Assembly (NCBI RefSeq): GCF_014636935.1
Contig: NZ_BMES01000002.1
Coordinates: 434,001 to 498,000, forward strand
Reading direction: 5' to 3'
Length of the DNA stretch: 64,000 nucleotides
Source: Alsobacter metallidurans
GTDB taxonomy: Bacteria; Pseudomonadota; Alphaproteobacteria; Rhizobiales; Beijerinckiaceae
The notes beneath the pieces are model-generated. The model worked only from the letters and a program-made list of their open reading frames with translations. It was not told the DNA's origin and made no database searches. This document shows positions 63,129-64,000 of this stretch, one piece after another. The number at the start of each line of letters is the position of its first letter. Position 1 is the first letter of the stretch. Made by a program: the position numbers and the translations under genes.

Positions 63129-64000
63129 CCGACCTGGAACTTGGGCGTCCGGCCGATGATCCGCGCCAACGCCTTCAAGCGGTTGAAGAGCCGGTCATTC
63201 GCGAGCGCGGCGAGGTCCCGCGGCACGTCCACCTGCAGCTGCCCATGCGCGCAATGCAGCGGCGTGCGCGGCAGAACGCCCGGCATGCCGGCTGAAACCA
63301 GGTAGGCGACCCGCATCGCGGCGCCCAGAATGCGCGCCCGGTCGATCATGCGCGGCGACGCCAGCTCGCGCAGGCGCGGGCTGACCTGGTCGTCCGACAG
63401 GCCGAGATGCCGGTAAGCCACCGCCAGCGCCAGATAGGCGCGGCCGGGGTGGTCCACGCCCGCGAACCCCGCATGCGCGATGATATTGAGCGACTGCTCG
63501 CCCCGGTAGTCCGGATGCGCGCGCCAGCCGATGTCGGCCAGCAGGCAGGCGGCGTGGCGCAGGCGCTTGTCCTCGGCGGTCTCGTCAAGGCTGGTGGACG
63601 CCATGAAGCGGTCCGTCCAAGCGCAGAGCTCCTCGCCGTGGCGCGGCGAGCGCGAGCGCAGCACGTTCAGCTCGCGCGCCATGGCGAGCAGTGGGTCCTC
63701 GGCCCGCTGGGCGTCGTCGAGTTGTTCGAACAGCAGCCCCTCGCGCACGCCCATGGCCGAAACCACGACCTCGCTGGGCTTGGCCATCCGGATGATCTGC
63801 TCCAGCACCAGCGCCCCATAGGCGAGCAGCGGGCGACGCGCGGCCGAAATCGATTCTATGGAATCCAGCGTCTCGGCCTCGACACGCTCCACCAGGCGGG
63901 CGAAATCCACGGCGTCGCGAGCCGGGATGACATAGTTGTGCATCACGTGCAGCGGGTAGCCGCGTTGCTTCATGTGCAGCCGCGCCAGGGCGCGCCAGGT
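63122..64000 (-). CDS. ppx: Ppx/GppA-family exopolyphosphatase/pppGpp phosphohydrolase, 3' part
   Basis: The frame is open to the window edge on the minus strand, so the N-terminal ASKHA phosphatase domain is cut off. The visible about 290 residues start TWRALARLHMKQRGYPLHVM and include the family's FARLVERVEAETLDSIESIS and YGALVLEQIIRMAKPSEVVV. VSAMGVREGLLFEQL closes the second ASKHA lobe. An HD-like helical C-terminal region follows (RLRHAACLLADIGWRAHPDY with a His/Asp arrangement). Its neighbours rnd and aspS support the assignment. Whether polyphosphate or pppGpp is the preferred substrate cannot be decided. Confidence 0.93.
   Translation of the reverse strand, partial: TWRALARLHMKQRGYPLHVMHNYVIPARDAVDFARLVERVEAETLDSIESISAARRPLLAYGALVLEQIIRMAKPSEVVVSAMGVREGLLFEQLDDAQRAEDPLLAMARELNVLRSRSPRHGEELCAWTDRFMASTSLDETAEDKRLRHAACLLADIGWRAHPDYRGEQSLNIIAHAGFAGVDHPGRAYLALAVAYRHLGLSDDQVSPRLRELASPRMIDRARILGAAMRVAYLVSAGMPGVLPRTPLHCAHGQLQVDVPRDLAALANDRLFNRLKALARIIGRTPKFQVGQ

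Overview
The window is GC-rich chromosomal DNA of an alphaproteobacterium, most likely of the order Hyphomicrobiales. The evidence is the tig / clpP / clpX / lon / hup block with tRNA genes around it, the aspS - rnd - ppx neighbourhood, the MaeB-type malic enzyme, a DUF6481-type protein, and intergenic palindromic repeats of the kind common in this order. I cannot name the genus from sequence alone. No prophage, insertion sequence, CRISPR array or rRNA gene is visible.

Layout. 1-7.4 kb: the end of a NitT/TauT-type ABC ATPase gene, a hexuloisomerase-like SIS protein, an Old Yellow Enzyme, small charged proteins, and a KaiC-like ATPase translationally coupled to a hybrid histidine kinase. 7.7-13.0 kb: a complete heterotetrameric sarcosine oxidase operon (soxBDAG). 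13.0-28.1 kb: a large catabolic island. LeuCD-type hydratase genes are divergent from a GntR/HutC-regulated run that encodes a five-gene branched-chain-type ABC importer, an isocitrate-lyase/PEP-mutase-family lyase, HyuB and HyuA (hydantoinase/oxoprolinase), an isochorismatase-fold hydrolase lacking the usual nucleophilic Cys, and a fumarate-reductase-like flavoprotein. 28.2-29.6 kb: SlyX and an alpha-methylacyl-CoA-racemase-type CoA transferase. 29.6-38.5 kb: a peptide-type ABC importer (with an unusual permease-ATPase fusion), an amino-acid-oxidase-like flavoprotein and an aspartoacylase-like deacylase, divergent from a LysR regulator.

38.5-49 kb is housekeeping: a single-domain response regulator, tRNA-Asp, a frameshifted metal P-type ATPase, tRNA-Val, HU, Lon, ClpX, ClpP, trigger factor and tRNA-Leu. 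49-64 kb: a multicopper-oxidase-fold protein that has lost copper ligands, Ndk, a molybdopterin oxidoreductase, a small Cys-containing secreted protein, MntH, MaeB, a hexapeptide acetyltransferase, a glycosyltransferase, AspS, RNase D, a small zinc-finger-like protein and the 3' part of a Ppx/GppA phosphatase gene.

How the genes may work together. The 13-28 kb island contains enzyme classes that can be ordered into one route: ring opening of a cyclic imide, lactam or hydantoin (HyuAB), hydrolysis of the product (isochorismatase fold), desaturation (flavoprotein), hydration (LeuCD-like) and C-C cleavage (ICL/PEPM-family lyase), fed by the dedicated importer. This is inference. An alternative reading links HyuAB and the hydrolase to N-methylhydantoin breakdown ending in sarcosine, which the nearby SoxBDAG would oxidise. 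A separate feature is a 79-nt repeat present five times; its inverted repeats abut exactly, as in a four-way junction, and four copies sit in gaps inside operons.
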